6,193 bases of DNA from assembly GCA_965372385.1 (NCBI GenBank), contig CBDVCD010000220.1, positions 1 to 6,193 on the forward strand, written 5' to 3'. Position numbers and translations under genes: made by a program. Under the pieces are notes generated by a model. That model did not search any database. It saw nothing but the letters and a program-made list of their open reading frames with translations, and was not told the origin of the DNA. Every line of letters starts with the position of its first letter. The stretch's first letter is position 1. This document shows positions 5,537-6,193 of the stretch, piece by piece. The stretch comes from JASJBU01 sp965372385 (GTDB lineage Bacteria; Pseudomonadota; Gammaproteobacteria; Chromatiales; Chromatiaceae).

Positions 5537-6193
5537 GGAAAAATAATTAATGTAGTGCTGCCCGATATCGGCGATTTCGACGCAGTTGAGGTAATCGAAG
5601 TCCTGGTCTCCAGCGGCGATGAGGTAGCAGTCGAGGACTCACTGCTGACCCTGGAAAGCGACAAGGCGACCATGGAGATTCCTTCAACCCATGCCGGTGT
5701 GGTGCGGGAGTTGCTGGTCAAGGTCGGTGATCGCATCAGCGAAGGGCAAAAGTTGCTCAGCCTGGAGACCCGTGAGGGAGCGGCTGAGGAAAACCCCCTC
5801 GAGACCGCCAGCCCCACGCCCGCGGCTGAGGAGGTAGAGACCGTGCTGGCCCCCGCGCCAGTGTCGCAAGATCAGTCCAGCGCGCAAGGCCAGCCAGGCG
5901 AGAAGGAGCCGACCGTGCCACCGCTTCCCCTTGGAACAGAGGGTGAAAAGACGAGCCAGGCCCATGCCAGTCCCGCGGTGCGTCGTTTTGCCCGTGAACT
6001 TGGGGTGGATCTCACCCGGGTTTCCGGTAGCGGGCCCAAAGGCCGCATCCTGAAAGACGATGTACAGAACTTCGTCAAGAGTTCACTGCGGGGGGGGCAG
6101 CCGGGCAGAGTAGCGGGTTCCGCATTTGAGATGCCGGTCGGGCCCGAGGTCGACTACGGCAAGTTTGGCGAGATCGAGACCCGGCCTTTGGGA
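5534..6193 (+). CDS. aceF: Pyruvate dehydrogenase E2 (dihydrolipoamide acetyltransferase), 5' part
   Basis: The first 220 residues of E2 are present; the gene runs off the window. E2 accepts the acetyl group from AceE on a lipoyl arm, passes it to CoA, and forms the core of the complex. Residues 2-78 are one lipoyl domain, with the lipoyl-lysine at K44 in ESDKATMEIPS. Residues 80-143 are a flexible linker rich in Glu, Pro, Ala and Gln. Residues 145-182 (SPAVRRFARELGVDL, GSGPKGRILKDDV) are the peripheral-subunit-binding domain that docks E3 or E1. A second linker (185-206) leads to DYGKFGEIETRPLG, the usual entry to the catalytic domain, whose HxxxD active site lies beyond the window. Only one lipoyl domain is seen, whereas E. 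coli AceF has three. The gene starts 60 bp after aceE and is probably cotranscribed; the E3 gene (lpd) would be expected downstream but is not visible. A run of eight G (6090-6097) lies in the second linker. Confidence 0.95.
   Translation, partial: MGKIINVVLPDIGDFDAVEVIEVLVSSGDEVAVEDSLLTLESDKATMEIPSTHAGVVRELLVKVGDRISEGQKLLSLETREGAAEENPLETASPTPAAEEVETVLAPAPVSQDQSSAQGQPGEKEPTVPPLPLGTEGEKTSQAHASPAVRRFARELGVDLTRVSGSGPKGRILKDDVQNFVKSSLRGGQPGRVAGSAFEMPVGPEVDYGKFGEIETRPLG

Overview
The window reads as chromosomal DNA of a sulfur-oxidizing gammaproteobacterium. Two adjacent genes encode secreted Gly/Tyr/Trp-rich proteins resembling the sulfur globule envelope proteins (Sgp, CV1/CV2 type) of purple sulfur bacteria such as Allochromatium vinosum. 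They are flanked by housekeeping genes of gammaproteobacterial type: a PyrC-type dihydroorotase and a homodimeric-type pyruvate dehydrogenase E1 (AceE). The genus cannot be fixed from the sequence. Phototrophic Chromatiales and chemosynthetic sulfur oxidizers or symbionts both fit.

Layout: 25-1056 (minus) pyrC. 1057-1241 is an AT-rich divergent intergenic region that should carry the pyrC and first sgp promoters. 1242-1613 (plus) is a short sulfur globule protein of 123 aa with three PYGGGYGA repeats. 1614-1887 is a structured spacer: a small GNRA-loop hairpin, then a 171-bp element (1672-1842) bounded by a perfect 25-bp inverted repeat, whose interior can also fold. 1888-2715 (plus) is a second sulfur-globule-like protein of 275 aa, in which the Sgp head is followed by a long charged helical tail with a 35-residue period. 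A strong hairpin terminator lies at 2739-2776. 2819-5473 (plus) is aceE. 5534-6193 (plus) is the 5' part of aceF, with a GTG start, running off the window.

How the genes work together: the two Sgp-like proteins carry near-identical signal peptides and mature N-termini and probably act together at the sulfur globule surface in the periplasm. aceE and aceF encode the first two enzymes of the pyruvate dehydrogenase complex and look like one transcript. The terminator separates the sgp pair from aceEF, and pyrC is divergent, so the shared neighbourhood is probably not a functional unit. The most unusual parts are the tailed Sgp protein and the foldable 171-bp element between the sgp genes.
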